Positions 7,959 to 16,819 of a stretch of 64,000 bases of DNA are shown here, piece by piece. The position numbers and the translations under genes were made by a program. The stretch is from Gemmatimonadaceae bacterium. Lineage in GTDB: Bacteria; Gemmatimonadota; Gemmatimonadetes; Gemmatimonadales; Gemmatimonadaceae. The stretch spans positions 248,001 to 312,000 of the forward strand of contig JADKJT010000001.1 in NCBI GenBank assembly GCA_016720905.1, written 5' to 3'. The stretch's first letter is position 1. Each line of letters starts with the position of its first letter. Below the pieces are notes generated by a model, which saw only the letters and a program-made list of their open reading frames with translations, was not told the origin of the DNA and did no database searches.

Positions 7959-9209
7959 CTATAGTCGCGCCAACTCCGGGGACCGTGCAAACGTCCAGAG
8001 CGCGAAGCACAAGGTGACAGCAGCGGACGCGCCCACCGCCCACTCCACACCGATCGCCCGGGCCACCGCGCCCATGGCGAAGGCTCCAATGGCCTGCGAC
8101 AGTCCCACGAACACCAGCGAATAGAACGCCATCAGTCGGCCGCGGAATTCCTCCGGCACGTGCAGCTGCAGAATCCCGTTGGTCAGCGCATTGAACATGA
8201 TCATCACGATGCCAATCGCGAACAGCAGCCATTCCGCCACGCGCACGTCGGTCGTGAAGGCCAACAGGATCACCAGCACCGGAAAGACCAGTCCGGTCAC
8301 GCGGGTGACGCGACCCCGGTGCCAGTGCGTGGCCGGTCCGGCGATGGCCAGTGCGCCGATCAGCCCGCCCACGCCGAGGGAGGCCAGCAACACGCCGTAG
8401 CCACTGGCGTCGAGTCCCAGACGATCACGCGCAATCACCGGCATGAGCGTGATGAACGGTGCACCAAAGATCGCGCCGACCGTTACCAGGGCCAGCAGAT
8501 CGCGAACGACCCCCGGTTGGTCGAGATGGCGGAGTCCCGCCCTGGCATCACGCGTGGCCGCCGAAATCACGTCGCGGAGTCGCGTGCCCGCAAACGCCGA
8601 TGGGACGCGCGGCAGGTCGATCAGGAGCAGTCCCCAGAGCACGGCCACGAAGCTCATCGCGTTGAGTCCGAAGCACCAGGCAATTCCAAAGCGGTGAATC
8701 ACCAGTCCGCCCACCGCCGGGCCGATGATGCGCGCCAGGTTGAAGCCGCTGGAATTCAGCGCAATCGCCGGCTGCAAGTCCCCGCGCCCCACCAACTGGA
8801 TGATCATGGACTGACGCGCCGGTACCTCAATGGCCGTCGCCAGCCCCTGCACGAACGCCAGCACGAGCAGGACACCAATGGTGGCATGGCCCGTCCAGGT
8901 GAGCAGCCAGAGAATCACGGCCTGCACCAGAAACACGGACTGGGTGATGCGGACCACCTTCAGTCGATCCGCGCGGTCAACCAGCGCCCCGGCATGCATG
9001 GAGAACAGCACGACGGGAATCGCCCCCACGCTGGCCACCAGGCCAACCACAAACGCGCTATTGGACAGCTGCAGGGAGAGCCACCCAAGGGCCATCGTCT
9101 GCATCCACGAACCGACAAGCGACAGCGTCTGTCCGACCCAGAAGAGGCGGAAATTCCGGTGAGTGGCAAGCACCCGGAAGGGATTGCGGGATCGCGCGGC
9201 GACTGTCAT
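7959..9209 (-). CDS. Major facilitator superfamily transporter
   Basis: This 416-residue membrane protein has about 12 hydrophobic segments. It begins MTVAARSRNPFRVLATHRNF and has the loop between helices 2 and 3 reading GALVDRADRLKV, an MFS motif A variant (G-x-L-x-D-R-x-x-R). The pattern fits the EntS/DUF894-type exporter group, which moves siderophores or drugs outward, but the substrate cannot be read from the sequence. It is convergent with the ATPase gene (13-base gap) and divergent from the VWA gene, so it separates that likely ATPase-VWA pair. Confidence 0.85.
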   Translation of the reverse strand: MTVAARSRNPFRVLATHRNFRLFWVGQTLSLVGSWMQTMALGWLSLQLSNSAFVVGLVASVGAIPVVLFSMHAGALVDRADRLKVVRITQSVFLVQAVILWLLTWTGHATIGVLLVLAFVQGLATAIEVPARQSMIIQLVGRGDLQPAIALNSSGFNLARIIGPAVGGLVIHRFGIAWCFGLNAMSFVAVLWGLLLIDLPRVPSAFAGTRLRDVISAATRDARAGLRHLDQPGVVRDLLALVTVGAIFGAPFITLMPVIARDRLGLDASGYGVLLASLGVGGLIGALAIAGPATHWHRGRVTRVTGLVFPVLVILLAFTTDVRVAEWLLFAIGIVMIMFNALTNGILQLHVPEEFRGRLMAFYSLVFVGLSQAIGAFAMGAVARAIGVEWAVGASAAVTLCFALWTFARSPELARL

Positions 9210-9260
9210 GCGTATAACAAGATAGATATCTGTCAGAACTCGAATGGAGAGCCCGGCGCC
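9210..9260. promoter_or_regulatory. Divergent promoter region between MFS and VWA genes
   Basis: This 51-base AT-rich spacer must hold the promoters of both divergent genes. It contains the palindrome AGATATCT (9224-9231) and TATAAC-like elements (9213-9218) in an otherwise GC-rich region. A GGAGAG at 9246-9251 is a good ribosome-binding site for the VWA start. The palindrome could be an operator. Individual -35 and -10 boxes are not certain. Confidence 0.4.
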
Positions 9261-10535
9261 ATGCGGTTTCACACGTACACGAAGTTCAATCCGCAGATGG
9301 CCGATGCGGTGGACATGCAGGCGCTCCTCGACCAACTGGCCGACTTCCTGCTCCAGTCGGGGTTTGCCGGCGGTGGTCAGGACGCGTGGGGTGACACCGG
9401 TGAGGACGCCGATCGTTCGCTGGAGGCGCTCAAGGCGGCGATTCTGCAGGCACTGATCGAGTCGGGTCAGATCACGCCCGAAATGCTCAAGGCGCTCCGG
9501 GGCGACGGCAATGAGGTGTCGGAGGAGAAGCTCGCCGAGCTGCTCGACAGTCTGGTGCAACGGCTGGTGGAAGACGGCATGCTGACAATTGATGCGCCCG
9601 CACGCATGCCAGTGGGGCATCAACCGGCCACCGGCAAGGGGTCGCTGGAGCAGGCCGCCGCACGCGATGTGCAATTCAACCTGACCGATCGCGGGATCGA
9701 CTTCCTGGGCTACAAGACCCTCCGCCATCTGCTGGGCTCGTTGGGCAAGTCGAGCATCGGCAGCCACGACACGCCGCAATTGTCGACAGGCGTGGAGTCC
9801 GACGCCTGGAGCAAGCCGTATGAATTCGGCGACGTGCTCAATCTCGACGTGGCCGGGACTCTGGCCAACGCACTGGCGCGCACAGGCTCACTCGAGGTGC
9901 CCATTGACCTGGACTACGGTGACCTGATGGTTCGCCAATCGGAGTACCGGTCCAGCTGCGCCACCGTGCTGTTGCTGGACACCTCGCATTCCATGATCCT
10001 CTACGGGGAGGATCGCTTCACACCGGCAAAAAAGGTCGCGCTGGCGCTGACGCATCTGATCCGGACCCAATTTCCCGGCGACACCATACGGGTCGTGCTC
10101 TTCCACGACTCTGCCGAAGAGATCCCCATTGCCACGCTGGCGAAGGCGCAGGTGGGTCCCTATCACACGAACACCGCCGAGGGGCTCAAGCTGGCGCGAC
10201 GCATCCTGATGGGTCAGAAGAAGGACATGCGCCAGATCATCATGATCACCGACGGCAAGCCGTCCGCCTTGACCATGCCGGACGGTCAGATCTACAAGAA
10301 CTCGATGGGCCTCGACGGCTATGTGATCGCCGAGACCCTGCGCGAGGTGGCCGCATGCCGGAAGAGCGGCATCATGATTAATACGTTCATGCTGGCGCGC
10401 GACCGGGCGCTGATCGAGTTCGTGAAACGCGTGAGCGAGATCAGTCGCGGCAAGGCCTACTTCACCAACACGATGAGCCTGGGCCAGTTCGTGCTGATGG
10501 ACTTTCTGCGCAAGAAGACCAAGCGCGTCAGTTAG
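9261..10535 (+). CDS. VWA-domain protein, probable partner of the MoxR-like ATPase
   Basis: This 424-residue protein has an N-terminal acidic/helical half (residues 1-230) and a C-terminal von Willebrand A domain. The metal-ion-dependent adhesion site reads LLDTSHSM (DxSxS) near residue 241; a threonine-bearing loop (HTNTAEG) and ITDGKP follow. VWA proteins of this kind act with MoxR/ChlI-type ATPases as metal-dependent adaptors. The ATG at 9261 has a GGAGAG 9 bases upstream. Its stop overlaps the convergent dehydrogenase gene by 4 bases. The client protein is unknown. Confidence 0.82.
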   Translation: MRFHTYTKFNPQMADAVDMQALLDQLADFLLQSGFAGGGQDAWGDTGEDADRSLEALKAAILQALIESGQITPEMLKALRGDGNEVSEEKLAELLDSLVQRLVEDGMLTIDAPARMPVGHQPATGKGSLEQAAARDVQFNLTDRGIDFLGYKTLRHLLGSLGKSSIGSHDTPQLSTGVESDAWSKPYEFGDVLNLDVAGTLANALARTGSLEVPIDLDYGDLMVRQSEYRSSCATVLLLDTSHSMILYGEDRFTPAKKVALALTHLIRTQFPGDTIRVVLFHDSAEEIPIATLAKAQVGPYHTNTAEGLKLARRILMGQKKDMRQIIMITDGKPSALTMPDGQIYKNSMGLDGYVIAETLREVAACRKSGIMINTFMLARDRALIEFVKRVSEISRGKAYFTNTMSLGQFVLMDFLRKKTKRVS

Positions 10536-11905
10536 CCCGGAATCTTGCGTCGCTCCATGCTGCCGCGCGGAACCGACGCCAGACCCAGTACTCTGGCCTG
10601 ACCGGCGCGGAGCTTGGCCGTCACGTTTCGGGTATCGACGACCAGCGTGGCATGGTCCACCACCCGCTGGTAGTCCACCGCCTTGTGATCGGTGACGATG
10701 ACCACCGCGTCGGCCCAGCGGAGCATTTCGTCGGACAGCTCGACGCTCTTGCGCATATGGCCATCCTCGCGGAACTCATGCACGAACGGATCGTGGAATT
10801 CCACGTGCGCGCCGCGCTCCTCGAGCAGTCGAATGACATCGAGGGCCGGACTCTCGCGCACATCGTCAATATCAGGCTTGTACGCCACGCCCAGCACCAG
10901 CACGCGGCTGCCCCGCGCCGCCTTGCGCAGATCGTTCAGCGCGTCGGCCACCTTCTGCACCACCCACTCGGGCATCTGCGAGTTGATCTCGCTGGCCAGG
11001 TCGATGAAGCGCGTCTTGTAGTTCAGCGTGCGCATCTTCCACGCCAGATAGTGCGGATCGAGTGGAATGCAGTGCCCGCCGATGCCGGGCCCCGGCGTGA
11101 ACTTCATGAACCCGAATGGCTTGGTGGCCGCCGCGTTGATCACTTCCCAGACGTCCACGCCCAGTTTGTCACAGACAATCGCGATCTCGTTCACCAGCCC
11201 GATGTTCACCGCGCGAAACGTGTTCTCCAGCAGCTTCACCAACTCGGCCGCTTCCGGCGACGTCACCGGCACGATGGTGTCGATGCAACTCGCGTAGAGC
11301 GCACTGGCCACCTCGACACAGGCCGGCGTAATGCCGCCCACCACCTTGGGCGTGTTCTTGGTGTGGTAGACGGCGTTGCCCGGATCGACCCGCTCGGGGC
11401 TGAACGCCACGAACACATCCTGACCCACTACCAGCCCCATCGCCTCCAGCCGCGGCTGCAGCAGTTCGCGCGTGGTGCCGGGATACGTGGTGCTCTCCAG
11501 CACCACGCACATGCCCGGATGCGCCTGCCGGGCGACCGCGTCGGCAGCCGACAGCACAAACGTCATATCCGGATCGCGGGTCTTGGACAGCGGCGTGGGC
11601 ACGGCAATGGAGATCGCGTCGCACTCCTTGAGTCGGGCCTCGACATTCGTGGCCACGAACAGTCCCGCGCTCACCGCCGACTGCACGTCACTGCCGGGCA
11701 CGTCCTGGATGTGCGACTGCCCGGCCATGAGCAGGTCGACCACGCGCTGACTGACGTCGTAGCCGATCACGCGGAAGCCTGCCCGCGCGAACTCCATCGC
11801 CAACGGCAGTCCGACATAGCCCAGTCCGACCACGCCGATGACGGCGGAGCGATCATGGATTTTGGCCAGCAACTGCGCCCCGACGGTGTCTTTCGCGATT
11901 GTCAT
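10532..11905 (-). CDS. Nucleotide-sugar (UDP-HexNAc-type) 6-dehydrogenase
   Basis: This 457-residue enzyme oxidises the C6 alcohol of a UDP-sugar to a uronic acid with two NAD+. It has the N-terminal Rossmann motif GVVGLGYVGLPLA and the segment FSPERVDPGN. The catalytic cysteine is in GPGIGGHCIPLDP (near residue 270), and the C-terminal UDP-binding part contains GVAYKPDIDDVRESP. The GFMKFTPGPG context resembles WbpA/WecC-type UDP-N-acetylhexosamine dehydrogenases more than UDP-glucose dehydrogenase. Which UDP-sugar it uses is an inference. The start is the ATG at 11905; upstream codons are open but lack family character. It is divergent from the decarboxylase at 12181. Confidence 0.85.
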   Translation of the reverse strand: MTIAKDTVGAQLLAKIHDRSAVIGVVGLGYVGLPLAMEFARAGFRVIGYDVSQRVVDLLMAGQSHIQDVPGSDVQSAVSAGLFVATNVEARLKECDAISIAVPTPLSKTRDPDMTFVLSAADAVARQAHPGMCVVLESTTYPGTTRELLQPRLEAMGLVVGQDVFVAFSPERVDPGNAVYHTKNTPKVVGGITPACVEVASALYASCIDTIVPVTSPEAAELVKLLENTFRAVNIGLVNEIAIVCDKLGVDVWEVINAAATKPFGFMKFTPGPGIGGHCIPLDPHYLAWKMRTLNYKTRFIDLASEINSQMPEWVVQKVADALNDLRKAARGSRVLVLGVAYKPDIDDVRESPALDVIRLLEERGAHVEFHDPFVHEFREDGHMRKSVELSDEMLRWADAVVIVTDHKAVDYQRVVDHATLVVDTRNVTAKLRAGQARVLGLASVPRGSMERRKIPG

Positions 11906-12180
11906 GATTTCACTGTACAGAAGAACGGGTGTTTGGCGGCGCACTCGAGACCGGATGGGCCCGGCCGCATTCGCGCGGACCTCGCACGCTACCTGCAATA
12001 CGACGAACCGACGCGTCCGCAACGCGTTCCAGGGGCTCCCGGAGCGGATTCACGGACTCGCCGGGAACCGGCGTCCGATGGTTTCGCTTGCTGTTGCGTC
12101 GGAGCGACACTATCGTCGTCTTTCCGCCGAGCTTGGCAGGCGGCAAATCCACCGCGACCTCATAGTTCTGGAACGATCGA
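11906..12180. promoter_or_regulatory. Divergent intergenic region, dehydrogenase/decarboxylase
   Basis: This 275-base spacer lies between divergent nucleotide-sugar genes and must carry two promoters. I see no convincing coding frame, no strong hairpin and no clear consensus boxes. The sequence is GC-rich throughout. Confidence 0.35.
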
Positions 12181-13143
12181 ATGACCCAAAGTGCACAGCG
12201 AATTCTGGTGACGGGTGGGGCCGGGTTTCTCGGCTCGCATCTGTGCCAGCGACTCCTCGACGACGGGCACGAAGTCCTGTGCGTCGACAACTTCTTCACC
12301 AGTTCGAGGCGCAATCTCCAGGCGATGCTGGACAATCGTCGATTCGAACTGATGCGGCACGACGTGACGTTCCCGCTGTTCGTGGAAGTCGACCAGATCT
12401 ACAATCTGGCGTGCCCCGCCTCGCCGGTGCACTACCAGCACGACCCGGTGCAGACCACCAAGACCAGCGTTCACGGCGCCATCAACATGCTGGGATTGGC
12501 CAAGCGCATTGGTGCCAAGATCCTGCAGGCGTCCACGTCGGAAGTGTACGGCGACCCCACCATCCATCCGCAGGTGGAGGAATACTGGGGGAACGTCAAT
12601 CCGATCGGCATTCGGGCCTGCTATGACGAAGGCAAGCGGTGTGCCGAAACGCTGTTTTTCGACTACCACCGTCAGCACGCGCTCCCGATCAAGGTGGTAC
12701 GCATTTTCAACACCTACGGACCGCGCATGCATCCGAATGACGGGCGCGTGGTCTCGAATTTCGTGGTGCAGGCGTTGCGTGGCGAACCGATCACCTTGTA
12801 CGGCGATGGACTGCAGAGCCGTTCGTTCTGTTACGTCAGCGACCTGATCGAGGGGTTCGTACGCATGATGGCCACCGGTCCGGAAGTGGCGGGACCCATC
12901 AATCTGGGGAATCCGACCGAGTTCACCATGCGGGAGCTGGCGCAGTTGGTGGTTGAGATGACCGGATCGAAGTCGGCCATTGAATACCGTCCCCTGCCGT
13001 CCGACGATCCGCGCCAGCGGCAGCCGGATATCAGCAAGGCCAAGGCACTGCTGGGCTGGACGCCCGAGGTCGCCCTTCGCGAAGGACTGGCGAAAACGAT
13101 TGAGTACTTCGACGCCGTACTCAGCGATCCCGCGCGGGCGTGA
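12181..13143 (+). CDS. UDP-glucuronate decarboxylase (UDP-xylose synthase)-like SDR
   Basis: This 320-residue extended short-chain dehydrogenase carries the NAD motif TGGAGFLGSHL, the ACPASPVHYQ segment typical of UXS enzymes, STSEVYGDP and the catalytic YDEGK (Y-x-x-x-K near residue 148). IFNTYGPRMHPNDGRVVSNF follows. UXS decarboxylates UDP-glucuronate to UDP-xylose. The divergently transcribed nucleotide-sugar dehydrogenase could supply a uronate if it accepts UDP-glucose. It overlaps the following glycosyltransferase by 4 bases, so it starts a small plus-strand operon (12181-15430). Confidence 0.88.
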   Translation: MTQSAQRILVTGGAGFLGSHLCQRLLDDGHEVLCVDNFFTSSRRNLQAMLDNRRFELMRHDVTFPLFVEVDQIYNLACPASPVHYQHDPVQTTKTSVHGAINMLGLAKRIGAKILQASTSEVYGDPTIHPQVEEYWGNVNPIGIRACYDEGKRCAETLFFDYHRQHALPIKVVRIFNTYGPRMHPNDGRVVSNFVVQALRGEPITLYGDGLQSRSFCYVSDLIEGFVRMMATGPEVAGPINLGNPTEFTMRELAQLVVEMTGSKSAIEYRPLPSDDPRQRQPDISKAKALLGWTPEVALREGLAKTIEYFDAVLSDPARA

Positions 13144-14459
13144 CCCTCGCGGCCGCGTCCCGAGCAGACCGCGCGCATCGCTTGCGATTCGCGTTTCTGA
13201 CCACCTTCTATCCACCGTACAATTTCGGCGGGGATGGCATCGGGATTCAGCGGCTGGCGCGCGGCCTCGCGCGCGCCGGACATCACGTGACGGTTATTCA
13301 CGACGTCGATGCCTATGAGAGTCTGGCGACGACGACGCCCGCCGCCGCGCGGCCCGAGCCTGAAGGGGTTGAGGTCATCGGGCTCCGCAGCGGATGGGGG
13401 GTGCTCTCGCCGTTTCTGACGCACCAGACGGGACGTCCGATTGCCAACGGCGCACGGTTGCGGCGTCTTTTGGACGACGGGCAGTTCGACGTGATCAACT
13501 ACCACAACATCAGCCTGATTGGTGGTCCGGCCCTGCTGGAGTACGGCGAGGCGATCAAGCTGTACATGGCCCACGAACACTGGCTCGTCTGCGCGCGCCA
13601 TGTGCTGTGGCGGCACGGTCGGGAGACCTGTCCGAGTCGTCAGTGCTTCCGCTGTCAGTTACAGGCCAAGCGCCCGCCACAGTGGTGGCGCTGGACAGGG
13701 CTGCTGGAACGTCAGCTGCATCATGTGGATACCTTCATCGCCATGAGTGAGTTCAGTCGCGAGAAGCATCGGGAGTTCGGTTTCCCGCGAGAGATGGAAG
13801 TGCTGCCGTACTTTCTGCCCGATGCAGATGCCGCCGAAACGGCGCGACCGGAGAACGCGCTTGCGTCGGACGACCCGTCGCCGCATGCGCGTCCCTACTT
13901 TCTTTTTGTCGGTCGTCTTGAACAGATCAAGGGGGTGCAGGACATCCTGCCGGCATTTGCCGGCGACGGGGATCATGACCTCGTGATCGCGGGGGACGGT
14001 GATTATGGAGAGACCCTGCGGGCGATGGCGTCCGATCTGCCCCGTGTGCGTTTCGTGGGTCGGGTGGCCAGTGATCAGTTGGCCGCGTGGTACAAGCACG
14101 CGATCGCCCTCATCGTCCCGTCGTTGTGCTTTGAGACCTTTGGCATCATCCTGCTGGAAGCGTTTCGGCAATCCACGCCAGTCATCGCGCGACGACTCGG
14201 TCCGCTACCGGAGCTGATTGCGGCGGCCCGAGGCGGCGAGATTTTCGAGACGCGCGAGGAGTTGGTGGCGGCAATGCAGCGATTGCAGCACGACCCGGCG
14301 CATCGCGACCATCTGGCCGCCGAAGGGTACGCCGCCGTCGAACGCCTGTGGTCTGAACATGCCGTGATTCCGGGCTATCTTGACATTGTTCGACGCGCGG
14401 CGGAGCGAAAGCACGATGCGCGCGTCCTGGCGACACTTACCGAAGGAGCACAGGCATGA
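13140..14459 (+). CDS. Glycosyltransferase family 4
   Basis: This is a 439-residue GT-B fold enzyme. The N-terminal acceptor domain starts RFAFLTTFYPPYNFGGDGIG, a typical GT4 glycine-rich opening. The C-terminal donor domain has FLFVGRLEQIKG near residue 257 and the E-x7-E site in CFETFGIILLEAF near residue 335. A four-cysteine cluster (C-x6-C-x5-C-x2-C, residues about 146-178) in the N-domain resembles the metal-binding insert seen in some GT4 enzymes. It starts at a GTG overlapping the UXS stop and overlaps the next epimerase gene by 4 bases. Donor and acceptor are unknown. Confidence 0.85.
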   Translation: MTLAAASRADRAHRLRFAFLTTFYPPYNFGGDGIGIQRLARGLARAGHHVTVIHDVDAYESLATTTPAAARPEPEGVEVIGLRSGWGVLSPFLTHQTGRPIANGARLRRLLDDGQFDVINYHNISLIGGPALLEYGEAIKLYMAHEHWLVCARHVLWRHGRETCPSRQCFRCQLQAKRPPQWWRWTGLLERQLHHVDTFIAMSEFSREKHREFGFPREMEVLPYFLPDADAAETARPENALASDDPSPHARPYFLFVGRLEQIKGVQDILPAFAGDGDHDLVIAGDGDYGETLRAMASDLPRVRFVGRVASDQLAAWYKHAIALIVPSLCFETFGIILLEAFRQSTPVIARRLGPLPELIAAARGGEIFETREELVAAMQRLQHDPAHRDHLAAEGYAAVERLWSEHAVIPGYLDIVRRAAERKHDARVLATLTEGAQA

Positions 14460-15430
14460 AGATCTTCATCACCGGCGGCGCGGGATTCATCGGCTCCCAT
14501 CTCGCGACGAGGATCCTCGATCGCGGCGATCGCGTGCTGGTGCTCGACGACCTGTCGACCGGCAGCATGAGCAACATCGAGCACCTGGTGGGCCGCGACG
14601 GCTTCGAATACCGCATCGGATCGGCGCTGGACACCGCGCTGGTCACCGAGTGCGTCGATCGCTGCGACGTGACCGTCCACCTGGCGGCAGCGGTCGGTGT
14701 GCGATTGATCGTGGAACGCCCCGTGCACACGATCGAGACCAACATCGGCGCCACGGAAACCGTGCTGACGGCCGCATCGAAGAAAGGCAAGCTGGTCCTG
14801 CTCGCCTCCACCTCGGAAGTGTACGGCAAGAGCACCAAGATCCCGTTCTCTGAACTGGACGACCTGCAATTGGGACCCACCAGCCACTCGCGCTGGGCAT
14901 ATGCGTGCTCCAAGGCGATGGACGAATGGCTGGGCTTCGCCTACACGCGGGAACGCGGCGTTCCGGTGATTGTGGTACGGTTCTTCAACACGGTCGGCCC
15001 GCGTCAGACGGGGCGGTACGGCATGGTGCTGCCCAACTTCGCGTCGCAGGCCATCACCGGCGAGCCGATCACCGTATTCGGCAGCGGTACGCAGCAGCGA
15101 TGCTTCGGCCACGTGTACGATGCGGTGGAAGCGCTGCTGCGTTTGCTCGACACGCCGGCGGCCATCGGCCAGGTCTTCAACATCGGCTCCGATGAGGAAG
15201 TTTCCATGCTCGGTCTGGCCGAGCAGGTTCGGGCGGCAGCGGGGAGCTCGTCCGAAATCACCTTGATCCCCTATTCCGAGGCGTATCCGGAAGGCTTTGA
15301 AGACATGATGCGCCGGGTGCCCGATGTCAGCAAACTGGAACGCACCATCAACTTCCGCCCGCGCATCCGGCTCTCCCAGATCATCGAGGATGTGGTGAAC
15401 GATCAGCGCGCGCGATTGTCCGCGCGCTGA
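14456..15430 (+). CDS. NAD-dependent sugar-nucleotide epimerase/dehydratase
   Basis: This 324-residue extended SDR has ITGGAGFIGSH at the N-terminus, LASTSEVYGKS and the catalytic YACSK (near residue 147). RFFNTVGPRQTGRYGMVLP follows, as in UDP-glucose/UDP-glucuronate 4-epimerase-like proteins. It is the last gene of the plus-strand group with UXS and the GT4 and is convergent with the glycoside hydrolase remnant (7-base gap). It probably supplies a 4-epimerised UDP-sugar to the GT4, but the exact substrate is not determinable. Confidence 0.85.
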   Translation: MKIFITGGAGFIGSHLATRILDRGDRVLVLDDLSTGSMSNIEHLVGRDGFEYRIGSALDTALVTECVDRCDVTVHLAAAVGVRLIVERPVHTIETNIGATETVLTAASKKGKLVLLASTSEVYGKSTKIPFSELDDLQLGPTSHSRWAYACSKAMDEWLGFAYTRERGVPVIVVRFFNTVGPRQTGRYGMVLPNFASQAITGEPITVFGSGTQQRCFGHVYDAVEALLRLLDTPAAIGQVFNIGSDEEVSMLGLAEQVRAAAGSSSEITLIPYSEAYPEGFEDMMRRVPDVSKLERTINFRPRIRLSQIIEDVVNDQRARLSAR

Positions 15431-15437
15431 GCGCTGG

Positions 15438-16557
15438 CTATTTGCGATACAGCGTCACGACACCGGCGAAGGGCGCGGAAAACCGCACCTCGCCGGTTGC
15501 CGACGCGCTGAACACCCCCAGTTCCTGTCCGGTCTGGGCGTCGCTGGTAAGTGACGCCCCATAACTGCCTGAGGGCAGCCCGCGCACAGCCAATTCGCCG
15601 CCACGCGCGAGGTGCATGACGATGGCCATGCTGCCATTGGTGTTCTGAAACGCGACCGGCCGCACAGTGGAGGAATCGCTGCGCGCACCGACGCGAACCG
15701 CTCCCCGCCGCACATACCGGAAATACTGCCGGAGATACCGCGCCGTCCTGCTCAACACGGGCGCCCCGTTGTTCCAGGTGTAGTACTGCGCCCCGTCGTC
15801 CGATGTCGCAAACGCCAGCGCGAACTGTTCCCATCCCGAGGCGTTGGCGATGGTCAGATCCTTGTACAGGTCCTCAACGTCACTGTTGATGTGCTCGAGC
15901 ATCGCCGTGCGATGGCGAATCAGGGCGCACGTCACCGAGTTGCCGTCGGAAACGCCACGGTATCGATGATAGGACAGTTCCTTCAACAGGGCGGGAACGC
16001 CCGGCACCTGAATCATGTCGTCAAAATACTCGATGGCATTGGCCATGCTCGTGTTGGACGGTCCGATGAACTCCGGATGGAATCCGGCCGCGGCCAGCCT
16101 GGACGCGGTGGCCACCATGGCCCGTCCGATGAGCGTGCCACGCCACATCGAGGAGTTGTCCGGCTCCAGAATCATCTCGACGGCATCCGGCGTCAGCTGA
16201 TACTTGTCGCGGAGATGCTGAAACGCCGCGACCATGAGTTCCGCATATTCCGCCGGATCTTCATGCACATAGCCGTTGGATGAATTGACGAAGGCGACAT
16301 AGCACAGGTTGACGTACAGACGTTCGCCACGCGAGCAGCCGATCGCGGAGGGGGATGAGCACCCGTTCCACATTTTCGTCCAGATCGGTGAAGTGGAAAC
16401 CGGCCGGGTTGATGACGTTCGGATCGGCGTTGTCATTCACCGTGGCATAGCGCACCGAACGCCAGTCGACGGTTGACCGGTTGGCACAGTGCCGCACCGC
16501 GCTCCGGACGAGGAGGCGATTGATGCCAAGGTCATTGACCGCCGCCCGCGGCGACAA
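15438..16557 (-). pseudogene. GH30-like glycoside hydrolase, frameshifted and lacking its N-terminus
   Basis: Two frames together encode a clan-A-type glycosidase. The upstream part (about 16557-16330) has VNDLGINRLLVRSAVR and NVINPAGFHFTDLDENV. The downstream part (about 16330-15438) has YVNLCYVAFVNSS, the probable acid/base region ILEPDNSSMWRG, the probable nucleophile region LKELSYHRY and a C-terminal beta domain. One missing base near 16330, in a CTCGCGTGGCG context, explains the break. The usual N-terminal strand, signal peptide and a clear start are not visible; TTG at 16557 is only a marker. If functional it would cut or trim a glycan and be exported, but no export signal remains. Confidence 0.65.
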
Positions 16558-16819
16558 GTGTCGCGCTGAACCGGTGCGGTCGATTCGCGGCAGATGCGCA
16601 GCCGAACCGTGGGAACGGATGCGAAGGCATGCGGCTCAGGAACGACGAAGATGGATTGGGTGGCGGGCGCCAGCGATTCGCCTGCCACGCCACAGGAACC
16701 GCCACACCGCCACAACCACGACCGCCACTTGCGAGAGCACGCCGATGGGTTGACCGCCTGAGGCCAGCCAGGGCGCATAGGGCGGCCGCGCGGCCGGCAG
16801 GCCGGCCCGTCGGCAGCAA

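Noticed and set aside
8160..9260. Upstream extension of the VWA frame across the MFS gene
   Set aside because: The residues are low-complexity and antisense to a transporter with clear membrane segments; the ATG at 9261 has a ribosome-binding site.
9210..9779. N-terminal extension of the MFS protein
   Set aside because: It lies opposite the VWA gene and lacks hydrophobic or family character; the MTVAARS start precedes the first membrane helix directly.
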